Source: Ananas comosus
Lineage: Eukaryota > Streptophyta > Magnoliopsida > Poales > Bromeliaceae
Direction of reading: 5' to 3'
NCBI RefSeq assembly: GCF_001540865.1
Contig: NC_033628.1
Location: forward strand, 1,054,001 to 1,118,000
DNA length: 64,000 nucleotides
Made by a program: the position numbers and the translations under genes. This document shows positions 36,901-49,100 of this stretch, piece by piece. Under the pieces are notes generated by a model. It was not told the origin of the DNA. It worked only from the letters and a program-made list of their open reading frames with translations, and ran no database searches. Positions within the stretch are counted from its first letter, which is position 1. Each line of letters starts with the position of its first letter.

Positions 36901-37880
36901 GTTTTATCTGCAGAAAAAAAAAAAAATGTGTGGTGGGTAGATCTAAATTTCCAGACCCCTCCAGTGTTTTTTATTTATCTTTTTGGTGGTGAGATTCAGT
37001 GATTTATAACAATGCAAACCCACACAACAACTTTTTGTGTTGTTTTTAATTAATTTTAAGTTGTTATAATTTCTAATAATGGGCTGTGTTGGGCCAGCCC
37101 ATAGGTGATTGCAGGAGAGTGGGCCTGGATCGAATACATATAGAGCCCGTTACGGGTTGCGGCGACTACATCTGCACCGGCTCTGTAGCTATTTTCTCGT
37201 TTTTTGATTCGGATTCCACCGTTATGAAATTACGGCACATGCATTTCGTGCACATAAGCAAGCACAGAACAACTGAATTAAGCAAGAGATGTCTCTTATG
37301 TGGTTGAGTATAGAAAAATTAGTTTTGTTAACATTGTGTATTTGGCAGGACAAAAAGGGATAAATTTCAGTATTACAATTCACAAGACTAAAGATACTTC
37401 AAATTATATTCATTAAATAAAATCTAAAGTATTTAATGAATATAAATGGGGTTCTTGTCAACTCTAGCAAATTAGGTGTTGTGACACGAAAAATTCTCTG
37501 CCGCACTCATAATGGATCTAAATGGGGTCTTTTATATATATTTCTGACTAAGTCTTGTTTGGATTTATATAAATGTGTGAATGACATAAGTGTAAAAATT
37601 ACACCTTTATATAAATATACAGATAGTATTTTTCTTTTTATAATTAAAAGCCTATAGATGATGAAAACAACATCATGAGGCGACGACATCAACAACAACA
37701 ACAACAACAACAACATATAATAATAATAATAAAATAATAACAATAATAATAATAAAGAATCGCTCGTTTCTAGAGCGAGTGATAAAGAATTTGGTGGTTG
37801 ATACCCAAAGTCCAAAATTTGAATTCTAATTGATTCACATTTTCAGTTAAGTTTATTAATAAAAAAACAACAACAACAAC

Positions 37881-37915
<35 letters not shown>

Positions 37916-38051
37916 GTATCAACACATCATAATAGGAGCAGGTGGGCTACTTTGCTGTTTCCATAAACAAATAAACACCTTAATCTCTCGTTCCCTTCAA
38001 CGTTTCGCACCAAAAAGCGCACGCCATTGACTCCAAAAACTCGCACCTTAT
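33976..38051. other. Gene-poor AT-rich region upstream of the phosphoesterase gene
   Basis: About 4 kb without a recognisable gene. It contains poly-A at 36783-36804, CAA/TAA trinucleotide arrays at 37688-37756 and 37867-37914, and a SINE-like fragment at about 37780-37858. Short open frames near 37086 and 37436 have no family resemblance or GC signature and were not called. Confidence 0.5.
37780..37858 (+). mobile_element. SINE-like fragment between trinucleotide repeats
   Basis: GGTTGATACCCAAAGTCC, then AATTTGAATTCTAATTGATTCACATTTTCAGTTAAGTTTATT, is colinear with the copy at 60869-61017. The B box is mutated. It lies between two TAA/CAA arrays. Confidence 0.4.
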
Positions 38052-40103
38052 ATGTTCGACGAAATGCTCATGGCTATGGTGCGATCCCCACCCTCGCAAT
38101 CCCCTCTTCTCCAACAAGCCAATCCTCCCCGCGACGGATTCGATCGCCGGAACCCAAGAAACCACCTCCGGAGCGTGAGGAATCGGTGCGCGAAGAGGCA
38201 GCGAAACTTGCCCGCAAACCGTTTGTACAATTGCCGCAGCGAGGCGGAGTCCCCGAGGGTCTTCGTCGTCTCCGATCTGCACACGGATTACCCCGAGAAC
38301 ATGGCGTGGGTGCGGCGCCTCTCGCGCGCGTGGCACGGGGGCGACGTCCTCGTCGTCGCCGGGGACGTGGCGGAGACGTATAGGAACTTCGTGTCGACAA
38401 TGGCGGAGTTGAAGGAGAGGTTCGGGGCCGTGTTCTTCGTGCCCGGGAACCATGACTTGTGGTGCCGGAGAGAAGAGGGCAAATTTGTAGGTTTAATTTA
38501 ATTTTTTTTGATCCATTTGTTTCCAATTTCACGAGATTGCCTTTAGTTTCTTTGTTCATGATGATTACACGCAGTTCTTGTTTATTATAGATTATTACCT
38601 AAAAAAATCTGATTTTTGTTGTCAAAAAAATTATCTTAAAGTTCAGATACTGAAGTGTTTTAAGTTAAAATTACAGCAACATAGTCGCGGTATCGGAATA
38701 AAACAAAAATTGGCTGCGGGGAAATGAATGCTTGCGTAGTTTACAATTTGCATTACTTTGTGGCTGAATTTGGAGAATGCATCTCCTTTCAGATGAATTC
38801 ACTGGAGAAACTGAACGCATTGCTTGATGCATGCAGTGAACTTGGAGTAGAGACCGGCCCGAGAACCATCGATGGTTTGGGAATCATTCCCCTGTTTTCT
38901 TGGTATCACAAGGTTGTTGATCTTTTGCTATAACATGTCTCTTCTTCTTTTAATCAAACTCGTTCGTACCTGTATTATGTTCTGGCATTTCTGATGTTTG
39001 ATTGTCTCGCAGAGTTTTGACAAAGAGAAGGACATAACTGATGTTAAAATTCCTTCACTTGAAATGGTAAGTTACCTTGTTCCGTATGTCTCACTATAAA
39101 AATAGCTTTTTTGTTAATAACACCTGCAGATGCATTTACCGTTGGTATACTAAACTCGCCATTATCTCATCACAATTTGAGTACCTCGATTTAAAATGCT
39201 ACCTCTACTTTAAAATCCGCTATATGGCTTGCTGCTTTCTCAATACTATGGTCAAGTTTTTTTTTTGATCAGGCTTGCAAGGACTTTCATGCTTGCAAAT
39301 GGTCTCCTCAGTTATCCAACAATGGTGTCGCACTAGCCCTCCACTTTGACATGATGAATGAGATGAACCATAATGCAATTAAAGAAGTTCAGACGACCAG
39401 TAATCATATAATAACATTTTCTCACTTTGTTCCAAGGTGTGTAGTCCAGGCAGTTAGAGCCTCCAAAATCATTACCTTTTTAATATTTAAAACCAAAACT
39501 AAATTTCTTATCGAAATTGAACCGATGCCCTCATCCATCCCCACCCCCATGCCTTACCACTAGGGATCCTGGTTGTTTGGCCCATATTCTGTCACTTACC
39601 TACATTTCGATTTTGCATATTCATGAACAGGCAAGAATTGTGCCCGGAGAAGAGAATGCTTTTCTATCCTAACCTTCCAAAGATTATAGGCTCGGATTTT
39701 CTGGAAAAGAGACTAAGATCAATACATGGAAACTTTGTAAGCGGCTCGGCTTGTCATTTGTTTGGGCATACACACTTCTGTTGGGATTCTGTTGTTGACG
39801 GAATCAGGTATTACTTTGTCGCCTTTATTCTGGAATATATCCAAGAACAGTAGAGAAAGAAAATTCTAGCTTTTTTTTTTTTTCTTTTTCATGTGTAGGT
39901 ATGTCCAAGCGCCTCTCGCTTATCCCAGAGAAAGAAAAAGGAGGATGAATGGCGGCGAAGATTGGCTACCATTCTGCATTTATTTTAAAGGATTTACTGA
40001 TAAATTATCTCCGGCCTATTGGTCTGATTATTACTCTGAGAACAAAAGGGAACCTAAGAACACTGATCTTGCACCATGGGTTGCCAAATTTTATACGAGG
40101 TAG
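38052..40103 (+). CDS. Calcineurin-like metallophosphoesterase, 384 aa, 6 exons
   Basis: Predicted metal-dependent phosphoesterase; the substrate is unknown. Exons are 38052-38486, 38793-38912, 39013-39066, 39273-39436, 39631-39807 and 39899-40103, all GT-AG with continuous phase. The five metallophosphoesterase motifs are present in order: SDLHTDY (D75, H77), AGDVAE (D105), PGNHDLW (N133, H134, D135), SHFVPR near residues 253-258, and GHTH (303-306). All expected metal ligands are therefore retained. The N-terminal 65 residues are basic and variable and could be an organelle-targeting region, but I cannot confirm this. The start at 38052 is the first ATG in frame; MLMAMV at codons 5-10 offers alternatives. 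The gene is convergent with the receptor kinase at 40964-43579. Close relatives in plants are annotated only as metallophosphoesterase domain proteins. Confidence 0.93.
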
Positions 40104-40963
40104 CCCAGACCCTTTTTTTCCGTCTAAATTTACCAATTGATTTCTGTATACAAGAAGATGCAACTTATTCTTTGTACTATTTTCCATCTTTCTTCAGTCA
40201 TTAATTTATGTAATCACTATGTTTGCAAATAATATAATTTCCTTGTATCGCTTAAAAGTTGAACTGTGTTCATGATATCTCCAATTATATCTTTTTTGTT
40301 CGTTTGAGAAAAGATCTATTGAAGAATGATCACTGTTATGCGAATGGTAAAAACAATAGGTTCCTGAGGGACTAAGAAGCCTACTTCATGTAATTTTGAG
40401 CATACAACACAAGTTAGTAGTTACAAGAAATTTTTGTAATAAAATCTGGTTGTTAGAATCCTACACCATAAAGTTCCGAGCTTATTTTAGTTTCTGTGAC
40501 AGAAACTAAATTTTGTTCGGTAAGCACTTCTTCATGCTTTGTAAACTTTCCTTCTGCTTCACACAGATTAGGAAAGTACTAATAAAGCTTCATTTTCTTC
40601 TGCTTATTGTTCAGTTGAGTTTCGTAGTAATGTAAGTAGAATTTGATTTTGAATCTCGCCTAGCCTACAGAATTTTTCATGGGGAATATAAGAAAAGGCT
40701 TAACCAAAGCATACTTTTCACGAATAGAGACACAAATCTATTAACATTTAACATTGTAAAGTAAATTGCTGAGAAGCTCACTGCTGCTGCATGAATGCAT
40801 GGGTTCTGTTCGCATGAAGAGAACCCCCGAAATAAATCTGTATCTCTAGTGAATAGTTCAAAAGCAGTTCAGTTTAATTTGTTGCAATGCAGCTTCTCAG
40901 AAAGGCACATTTTGACATTCCAACTTCTTGTACCGAAAAGTTTAACACAAACAAATCGCGTCT
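40104..40963. other. Shared 3' region between convergent genes
   Basis: 860 bp holding the phosphoesterase 3'UTR on the left and the receptor-kinase 3'UTR on the right. Candidate AATAAA-like signals are present. No separate gene seen. Confidence 0.5.
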
Positions 40964-43579
40964 CTAGATCTCTATGATCAAATCTTTCCTTTCACTTTTT
41001 CCTTCCTTGATATCTTCGATCCTCCTCACCACATCGTTCATCCTCGGCCTTTTCTCTGCCTCATGTTCCGTACACTCGAGAGCAATCTCCACAAGCTTCA
41101 GCATTTCTCCGTGGCTCTCTTTCTCCGCCATTATTTCCAAATCCAGTATATCCGTCGACCACTCATTTCTCACCGCTAATCTCACCCAACTTGACAAATC
41201 CGCCTCTTCATCGCCTGGGACACGACCCGTAACTACCTCTAATAGCAAGAGGCCGAAGCAGAACACGTCGGCCTTGTTCGTTAATTTCCTGTTATGAGAG
41301 TACTCCGGTGATTTTGCTATCGCTAATTTGTGCATGTGGGGGAGGAGGGGTTGGAAACCATAGTCCGTGAGCTTCGGGAGATAGTTTTTGTTATGGAGGT
41401 GGTGGGTGTGAAGGATGAGTACATTGGAGGATTTGAGGTTAGCATGGGGGACCTTTTGGAAGGGGAGGCACTGGTGGAGGTAAGCTAAGCCTCTGGCTAT
41501 TCCCTTTACAATGCTTAGCCTTGTTGCCCATTTCAAAGGTATTCTTCCTTCTCCTCTGTTATCTAGAATCAAGAAAACACTGCACGGTAAGTTATGGAGA
41601 TAAGGTTGCTCTAGCTGATGTGAATTTTTCTAATTTTAGGGCATAGTTGGCCCGGCTAGAGCTTTTCAACTGGTCCAAACAACTCTTTTCCCCGAAGAGA
41701 CGACTTGTTTTATTGCCGAGCGTTTGGATTTTGCTTCTCAAGGAGAGCTGTTCCATGGTTGAGCAAAAGAGGCCCATTTTGCTCGACTGGATATATGCAA
41801 GTGTCTTTTGAGTGGAGCTGTACTTAAAAGCATTAGCACCTTTGTATTTCCTTATAGTTTCTACCTTGATGAGCAGAAGTTTCAATTTTGAGATTCTGCT
41901 TCTGGTGCCTAGAGACTTGTTATTGCCTATCGTTCTATCTGAAAGTTCTAGAACTTTGCCAAGCATCTGACTTCTACTTCCCGAACAAAGAAAGTTCCGA
42001 AAGCCAAATCAAACATCCATTCACTACCACCCACCAATTCGTGTGTGTCGTGAAAAGGAAAGAAAGAGATTTAGGGACTTACCATGTAACAATTGAAACA
42101 AGCTCGCACCAGGGATATGTTCATAGATGACCAACTTCTCTTCCTTGGAGTAGTGGTATGAGATGATCTCTGCAATGTTCTCATGCCGCAGCCTCCCAAA
42201 CAACTGCAGCTGCTGCACAAACTCTTTCCTGCTCACCCCACTCATATTCCTCATCCTCTTTACGATGACGACCAGGCCCGACTCTATCGTCACTTTGTAT
42301 GTGATCCCTAGCTTCCCTTTCCCTATCACTTCAGCTGAAGATCTATATAGGCAATTGAGGTTGAAAACGGCCTTTTCTTGGTTGAAGAACTCTAACTCAG
42401 TGCCTTCTTCTGGCTCGGCTGGACTCCCTAATTCTTTCATCGCCTTATTGATGAATCGAGATGACATTTCTGACATCATAGAGTGAAAATTATGCTATCA
42501 ATTTAAGCATGAAAATATTGATAATGTTATAAGTATGATTTTGATAAATTAGTTAAGTGTTCATTTATTTATTTAATTTTGAGTTTGCGTCTTTGACCTT
42601 ATAAAAGAACTTTCGAGCCCGATAGAAATATTAAAACAACAATTTTATCAGGTCAAGCTTTTTGAAAAGTTGGATGTTTCAGAAATCTCTTTATAGCAAG
42701 TGATATACCTGAATGTTCTCCATCACACTTTGTCTTTCTATGCCTTTTGTAGACATACAAGGAGAAGAGGGCCATGAAAGGAACCAAAGCTGCACCAACT
42801 GCAATCAGGGCGACACTCCACAGCTTCAAACCCTTCTTTCTCCTTTTATTCAAATGCCTAATAGAAGGCGATGGCGTGCCACGGGAAGGCCGTGGTGGAA
42901 CTTGGCGACCGATTGGAGGAGCCACGACCACCGCGCACGGGTTATTCACCAACTTCCCGCAAAGCTCCGAATTGTGATCGAAAGAACTCTCCGGGAACCT
43001 CAGCATAACCGAAGTCTCCGGAACTTGGCCTCGGAGGAAGTTATATGACACGTTGAACTCCGTCAAGCTCTGCTGATCGAACGGCGGGATCGTGCCGTTG
43101 AGAAGATTGTCTTGTAGTTCGAGCCGAGTCAGTCTCGCCAAGGATGTGAAGTCTCTAGGTATCGGCCCCGAGAACCGGTTCCCGGAGAAGGAAACCTCGC
43201 GGAGGTGGACGAGGCCTTCGAGGCTCGGGAGTTCGCCGTGAATGGCGTTGTCTCGAAGGCTGAGTTTGCGTAGATGTGTCACATTCTGAAGCGCAGTCGG
43301 CCGGAGCGAGCCGGTGAGCTGGATCCCTTCGAGCGCGATCCCGACAACGCTCAAATTCCTACACGTGATCCCAAACCACCGACTCCGGCTGTTGTAGCAC
43401 GGCGGGCCGGTCCAGTTGGAGTGCAAGTTCACGGCGGAGCGCAGCGAGTCGCGGAGCTCGAGGAGGTCGTTCCTTTCGTTGCGGTAAAGCAGCTCCTCAT
43501 TAGTGCTCCCAGATACTGCTGCTATCAAAATCACCACAGTGAGAATAAAGATTCTCAAATGCTTCATGTTGGAGTTCAT
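40964..43579 (-). CDS. LRR-III receptor-like kinase with degenerate catalytic motifs, 618 aa, 3 exons
   Basis: Plasma-membrane leucine-rich-repeat receptor kinase of the class that includes pollen receptor-like kinases and probable inactive receptor kinases. Exons are 43579-42709, 42469-42083 and 41562-40964. The start is the ATG at 43579 (MNSNMKHLRIF...), with the signal peptide at about residues 5-25. An LRR N-terminal cap (SNWTGPPC) is followed by about five LRRs to residue 190. A proline/arginine-rich juxtamembrane stretch precedes a helix at about 253-277. The kinase domain retains an ATP-lysine (K361 in VIVKRM) and a GKGKLG loop. HRD is replaced by HAN (459-461, with LKSSN following) and DFG by DYG (486-488), so catalysis is doubtful and a pseudokinase role in a complex is likely. 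The last exon acceptor is inferred from phase; an alternative acceptor upstream gives an early stop. Confidence 0.92.
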
Positions 43580-45960
43580 ATTTGGCTCGAACACGCAATG
43601 GGTTAACGAACAATTTGATCATCGGAATGTTATCTACATCTATGGTTTTGAATAAGGAATATAAAATTTTGGTTAAGTATATAGTTTTTAAAATGAGTTG
43701 CCGAGTTGTGCAAGGCAAGGGAAAGAAGATGCAACAGGTATGGGGGGATATGGATGCGGTGGGAAGAAGCAATCATAAGTGTAAAATGAAGAAAATATAT
43801 ATATATATATATAGGCATATAGCTGCATATAGTTTGAAGTAATAGATTATCATAACTATCACTGTTATTGTTATAGATAAGTGTGGTTTTGGTGGATTTG
43901 ATTTTGTGTTTGTGAAAAGTGATTTTGTTTCATTGTATTGGTGAACAAATGTGTGTACTAAATGTTTGTTGGGATTTGGGTGCGTACGCTCAATTGTTGG
44001 TTTGTAGAAGGTGGGGGAGGTTGCACCAAATGATATGTTGGATGTAAGTTTTAACTTTACCATTTGATTAAGTTATCTCGTTGGCATTTTTTGAGTGGGG
44101 TTGTGTCATGGTTGAAGGGTCAAATTATCCATGATTCTTCTCCTTTTGTTTGTAGAATGTTTTCTGGGTATAATTGCTTTTGCTGCTTCATAAAGTTCCT
44201 TAGATTGGAGTATCTTAAGATAGCTTTTTAGAACTAATGTGCACATCTCAGAAGTTCTTTAAAAGATTGCTGAGTAGGTTTTGACTTAGCAAGCAGAGAG
44301 GTACGCTTGCTTACTTCGCGGTGAAAGGCGAGTACTGTACAGGCTAAACATGCGATCTAACTTATATTCGTGACATAACGCACGCTTGTATAACGCATAG
44401 TGTTTGATTCGCACAGTATAGCCAGTATATCAATAATAATCGTGGAATTGGATAAATATCAGAACTGCTATTTAATGAAAGACTCACTTATGATATCAAA
44501 AACCACATCATTGACTTTTTGTTAGAACACAAATTTTTAAATCATTTTGTTTATTGCACACTTCACCAAAAATTGTTTTGTTAGTTGGTGACACTTTTAG
44601 ACTCATTCCATTTGGAAACATCTTTGTTGCAGTATCTTTTTTTTATATATATATTTTTTCTGGGGATGTGTTGAGGAGATATTATTGCAAAGCCTTAAAG
44701 CAACATACATGGACAGTTAGGAGCATGCATGATTATGTGGTTGCATAAATCCATCGATCATAATTACTACGAACAATGAAATAAACTAACCAACAAACTA
44801 ATTGCCTCTGAATAGGAAACAGAGTCAGTTTCTCGGACCTAAGCCAATCCGGCCCGATCCGCTCGACCCAGCCCGTCCAGCCCGGCTATTTACGGACAGG
44901 ATCCGGTCCACCAAATTTATCGGATCGGACCGGATCAAAAAAATACCCAATAATCACAGACTCCTACCCGTCCGATTTTTTGACTACGTAGAGCTGGAAC
45001 AAATACATACAGAATGATATTTCTTTACGAAAATAAACAGACTTTTTTTTCTATTAAATGCAGTACTTTGAATTCTCAAACTTTTTGAATCGCAATTAGG
45101 TTAAAAAATTTATATTGATTCTGATGAAATGAAAATTAAAAAAAATTGAATCTTAATTCGAGGAAAATAAAATTGGAGTACAACCCCGTGATTGCACGCA
45201 CGAGAGAGTAATGACTTTTTTTTCTTCTTTTTTGGGCTNTTAATTCTGATGAAATGAAAATTTAAAAAAATTGAATCTTAATTCGAGGAAAATAAAATTA
45301 GACTACAACCCCGTGATTGCATGCTCGAGAGAGTAATGACTTTTTTTTCTTCTTTTTTTGGGCTTTTTTCTTAAGGGGTGTTCATGCTTTGAACACCACC
45401 CAAATGTTTCGTGAGTTATAAAACTTGAAAAAAAAAAAAAAAAAAAGGAAAAGAAAGAAAGATTAAGCGATGAGTATGAGGATGTCGATTTTAAATGGAA
45501 GGAAACACTTTTTTATAGTATGGTGCACTCTATGCTACATAAAAAGATACAAAAGGCCAAAAAAAAAAGAAAAAGAAAAAAAAAAGATAAATAGATAAAG
45601 ATGTATCTAACATAGCTTTATTGAACATGAACATAAACATTCTTTTTAAGGTTTGTTTAAATATTACTAAAGAAAAAAAGAATGATTAAAACTTAAATCG
45701 TCTGATTTCAATACACTCGATCGCAAGTATAATCCGAGATCTAAATTATCTTAATTATTTTTAGTTAAAAACTGTGTTAAAATCTCTAACTAAAATTACT
45801 TGTTTCTATAATGGTTAATTTTTTTTTAAAAAAAACTACAATTACTTTTGAAATAAACGTCCCTTTATGTTTTTCTTGCGGTAAAAGCTCACAAGTGGTA
45901 AGTGGTAACTCTATCCATTTTTTTTTCTTTTTTTTTTTTTATCCTTTAATCACTGCTACA
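43580..45960. other. Divergent intergenic region between the receptor kinase and TIC110
   Basis: AT-rich. It includes a TA run at 43796-43812 about 220 bp upstream of the kinase ATG, a formulaic GC-rich repeat at about 44810-44945 (words such as CGGCCCGATCC, GGACCGGATC), poly-A at 45429-45447 and the N-split duplication. No further gene recognised. Confidence 0.5.
45110..45368. repeat. Direct duplication of about 120 bp split by a single N
   Basis: TTCTGATGAAATGAAAATT through TTTTTTGGGCT occurs at about 45118-45238 and again at about 45243-45366, with an N at 45239. The copies differ at a few positions (for example GGAGTACAAC versus AGACTACAAC, GCACGCACG versus GCATGCTCG). They could therefore be haplotype variants of the same locus joined by scaffolding. 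Confidence 0.8.
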
Positions 45961-45967
45961 TATATAA
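45961..45967 (+). promoter_or_regulatory. Candidate TATA box of TIC110
   Basis: TATATAA about 160 bp before the ATG at 46126. It would give a leader of roughly 130 nt containing the GGAGA repeat. The motif overlaps an in-frame upstream ATG at 45967, which would then lie outside the transcript. Confidence 0.45.
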
Positions 45968-46072
45968 TGAGTGTAGCCACATCGCCCAAAACCCTTTCCT
46001 TGTTCCCTTCCCTGTTCTCTCTCCTCTTCCTCTCCCTCCCCATTTTTCCCTATCCATCCCCACAAAAGAAGA

Positions 46073-46100
46073 GGAGAGGAGAGGAGAGGAGAGGAGAGGC
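46073..46100. repeat. GGAGA pentanucleotide repeat in the TIC110 leader
   Basis: Five copies of GGAGA in tandem, 27-53 bp upstream of the start codon. This is probably transcribed as part of the 5'UTR. Confidence 0.85.
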
Positions 46101-46125
46101 GAAGAGCGCGAGCGTAGTAGAGGCG

Positions 46126-49100
46126 ATGGAGCTCTCCCTCCTCATCCCCTACCCCTCCCTTTCCCCTCGCCTCCTCTTCTCCCCCCTCAAACCCTCCCCT
46201 CTCCTCCGCCTCCACCCTCGTCGGAACCCTCCCCTCGTCCTTCGCCGCCGCTGCTGCAGCCGCCGCATCTCCCTCCTCCGCTGCTCCGCCGCCGCCCCCG
46301 CCGCCGCCGATGATGCGAAGCCCTCCGCCTTCGGCGCCAGGAAGGAGCTCTCCCCGCTCCAGGCCGTGGTCGACGCGCTCTCCCCCCCGGCGAGGCTCGC
46401 CAGCTCCGCCGTCCTCGCCGCCGCCGCCATCGCCGCCGGATACGGCCTAGGGCTCCGCCTCGGGGGTACCCGCGCCGCGGCGATCGGCGGCGCCGCCGTT
46501 CTCGGGGCCGCGGGGGGCGCCGTCGTCTATGCGCTCAATGCAAGTGTGCCGGAGGTAGCGGCAGCGAATCTCCACAATCTCGTCGCCAGCTACGATGATC
46601 CGGCCGCGCTGAACAGGGAGGATGTTGAATCCATCTTGAAGAAGTTAGTCGATTTAGTTTAGCTTCAATTGTTGCATCATTATAATTCCAATTTAAACAG
46701 CTCCAAACTAATTCAGTAATTTCTGTACATTTTTGTCTGCGGAATGCGAACTTACTGTTTTCGCTATCGCAGATATGGTGTTAAGAAAGAAGATGAGGCC
46801 TTCAGAGCAGAGCTTTGCGATTTGTATAGTAGGTGAGTAGTTAACCAAAGTTTGATTAGCTAGTGCTGTTGGAGTGTTTGTTCAGGATATGAAGTATGTG
46901 GTGATAAAAACTTGTCAAATTATGAGGAGGCATAGCATAATTCAACGTAACTATGTTATTTGGATGAATACGCAACCTTCAAAATGATATATATATAGTT
47001 ACTAGTTAAAGTTTGCATTAACGATAGATATTCTACTCATAAAAGACAACTTACAAACTAAACGACATGTCGGCTGTATTATTGGTTGTGCCAAATGTTT
47101 TACACTATTCTCTCTATTTGTAATTAACTAGCATGGATACCATCTACATCTGACCTGTGCCTTGCTGCTTCTTAATTTAATTTATGCCACTCTCATACAC
47201 TTTAATGAGCTCGTGGTTTTGAACTAGATCAAGGTTCAAGTGAAATATTGGTACAAGGGCTCTCCGCCTTTGAAATTTATCATTGCTTATGTGGTTTACT
47301 AGCATAGGCTGGAGAAATAAATTTGTGTATATCTGTTCCATTTTCGAGGACCTTCAGTATTATTATTTGTGTGTTCTAGAAGCATATGGAAGTATTTGAG
47401 TTTGTAAAGTTGTTCTCAACAATTTTCCCCCTGAGAGTTGACCTTATATTCTCTTCAATCTCAATTCTTTACATAGGTTTGTCTCTTCAGTTCTTCCACC
47501 TGGAGCTGAAGATCTCAAAGGCAATGAGGTTGAGACAATTATAAAATTCAAAGCAGCTCTTGGAATTGATGATCCGGATGCAGCTAACGTTCACATGGAG
47601 GTGCGGGTCTTGATGAATTTTTTATATTTTTATTGGCTAATATGGTCTTTAGTGTCTGTTTTGCCTTTTTTTTTCTCCTTTTGGCCTCATTCTAATAATT
47701 CTTGCTTGTGGCTTGCTAGATTGGAAGGCGAATTTTCAGGGAGAGGTTGGAAACAGGAGATCGTGAAGCTGATATGGAGCAGCGAAAGGTAGGTATTAAT
47801 ACTTATAAGCTACATCCATTATCTTTGAGAGGATTTTCTAATATTCAACATTTCCATCGAGTAAACTGCGCAGGCATTTCAGAAGCTTATTTATGTATCA
47901 AATCTGGTGTTTGGTGAAGCATCAACATTCCTGTTGCCATGGAAACGTCTCTTCCGGGTCACTGATTCGCAGGTATTTTCTTGGATGATATCCATTTGTA
48001 TCTTTTAGTCAGTCTGCATTTATTTTCTCTGGATATTTGCTCATAGTGACTTCTGTGACATGAAGTCTCGTTTCGGCTTTTGACTATGAGAGGGGGAAAA
48101 AGTAATACTTGCATGATCATTTTATGTGTTTTGCATACATTTTATATGACCAAGCTTTGTGACGCATCTGTTTTGGTTTTTCATCTTATATTCACTACAT
48201 TACCTCAGAAGTTATTGTGATATTGTGATAGGTTGATATAGCTATTCGGGAGAACGCCAAGAGATTGTATGCTTTCAAGCTCCAGTCTGTTGGAAGAAGT
48301 AATGTGTTTAGTTACCTTTATTCTCTATCTTTGCTTGCACGAATTTAAGTATGTTGTTTATGTGCCATTTTTGGATTAGAGTTTTGAAATATAAGGCTAT
48401 GTTGGTATCTCTTATTTACTATTTGGGTGTAAATGTTTTAGCTGTTTGAGGACAACAAAAAACATTCTCAAAATTGGATTATGTTTAAAGTCTTTGCTGT
48501 GGTGATTTGAGTTTTCTTACCATTTATTGCTTTCTGATTAGTCGCGGCTTGTATTTTGTGCCATCATGTAGATTATGGAGGTACAAGTAACACTTGAAAT
48601 TTTAAAAGTTTTCCTGTGTTGTTGAGAAGATTTTATGGCTGTGTGACATTTTAATAAGAATATTTTTTTTCTCGCTGCAGATATTGATGCAAAGCAGCTA
48701 ATTGATTTGAGAAAAGCACAACTTCTTTACAGACTTTCCGATGAGGTAAGCGTTTATTGACATTCAAACACTCCTAGCGTACTTTTTCTGCTAATTTGAT
48801 CTAGCATCATTTGGGCTTTAAAAAGTGGTAATAATTTGTAGACTTGAAGTAGATACATTCAGAGGTACGAGAAGTCGAAAGGGAGATGTAAAAGAAATAT
48901 TGTTAAAGGATGCAAAAAAGAACATCAATAATCTCTGCTAACAGTTAATTATTTTGTTAATTGCTAGAAAAGCTTATGAAAGCATCATCTATATGTTCTC
49001 TAAATTGTGCAGATTGCTGCTGAGATGTTTAGGGAGCATACAAGGAAATTGATTGAAGAAAATATCTCAACAGCTCTTGAAATTCTCAAGTCTCGCACAA

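Noticed and set aside
37436..37815. Open frames of 73 and 102 codons near trinucleotide repeats
   Set aside because: Driven by CAA/TAA arrays, with no splice context or family resemblance.
37980..38559. Multiple overlapping open frames on both strands at the phosphoesterase first exon
   Set aside because: Only the frame starting at 38052 carries the metallophosphoesterase motifs and splices in phase to the next exons.
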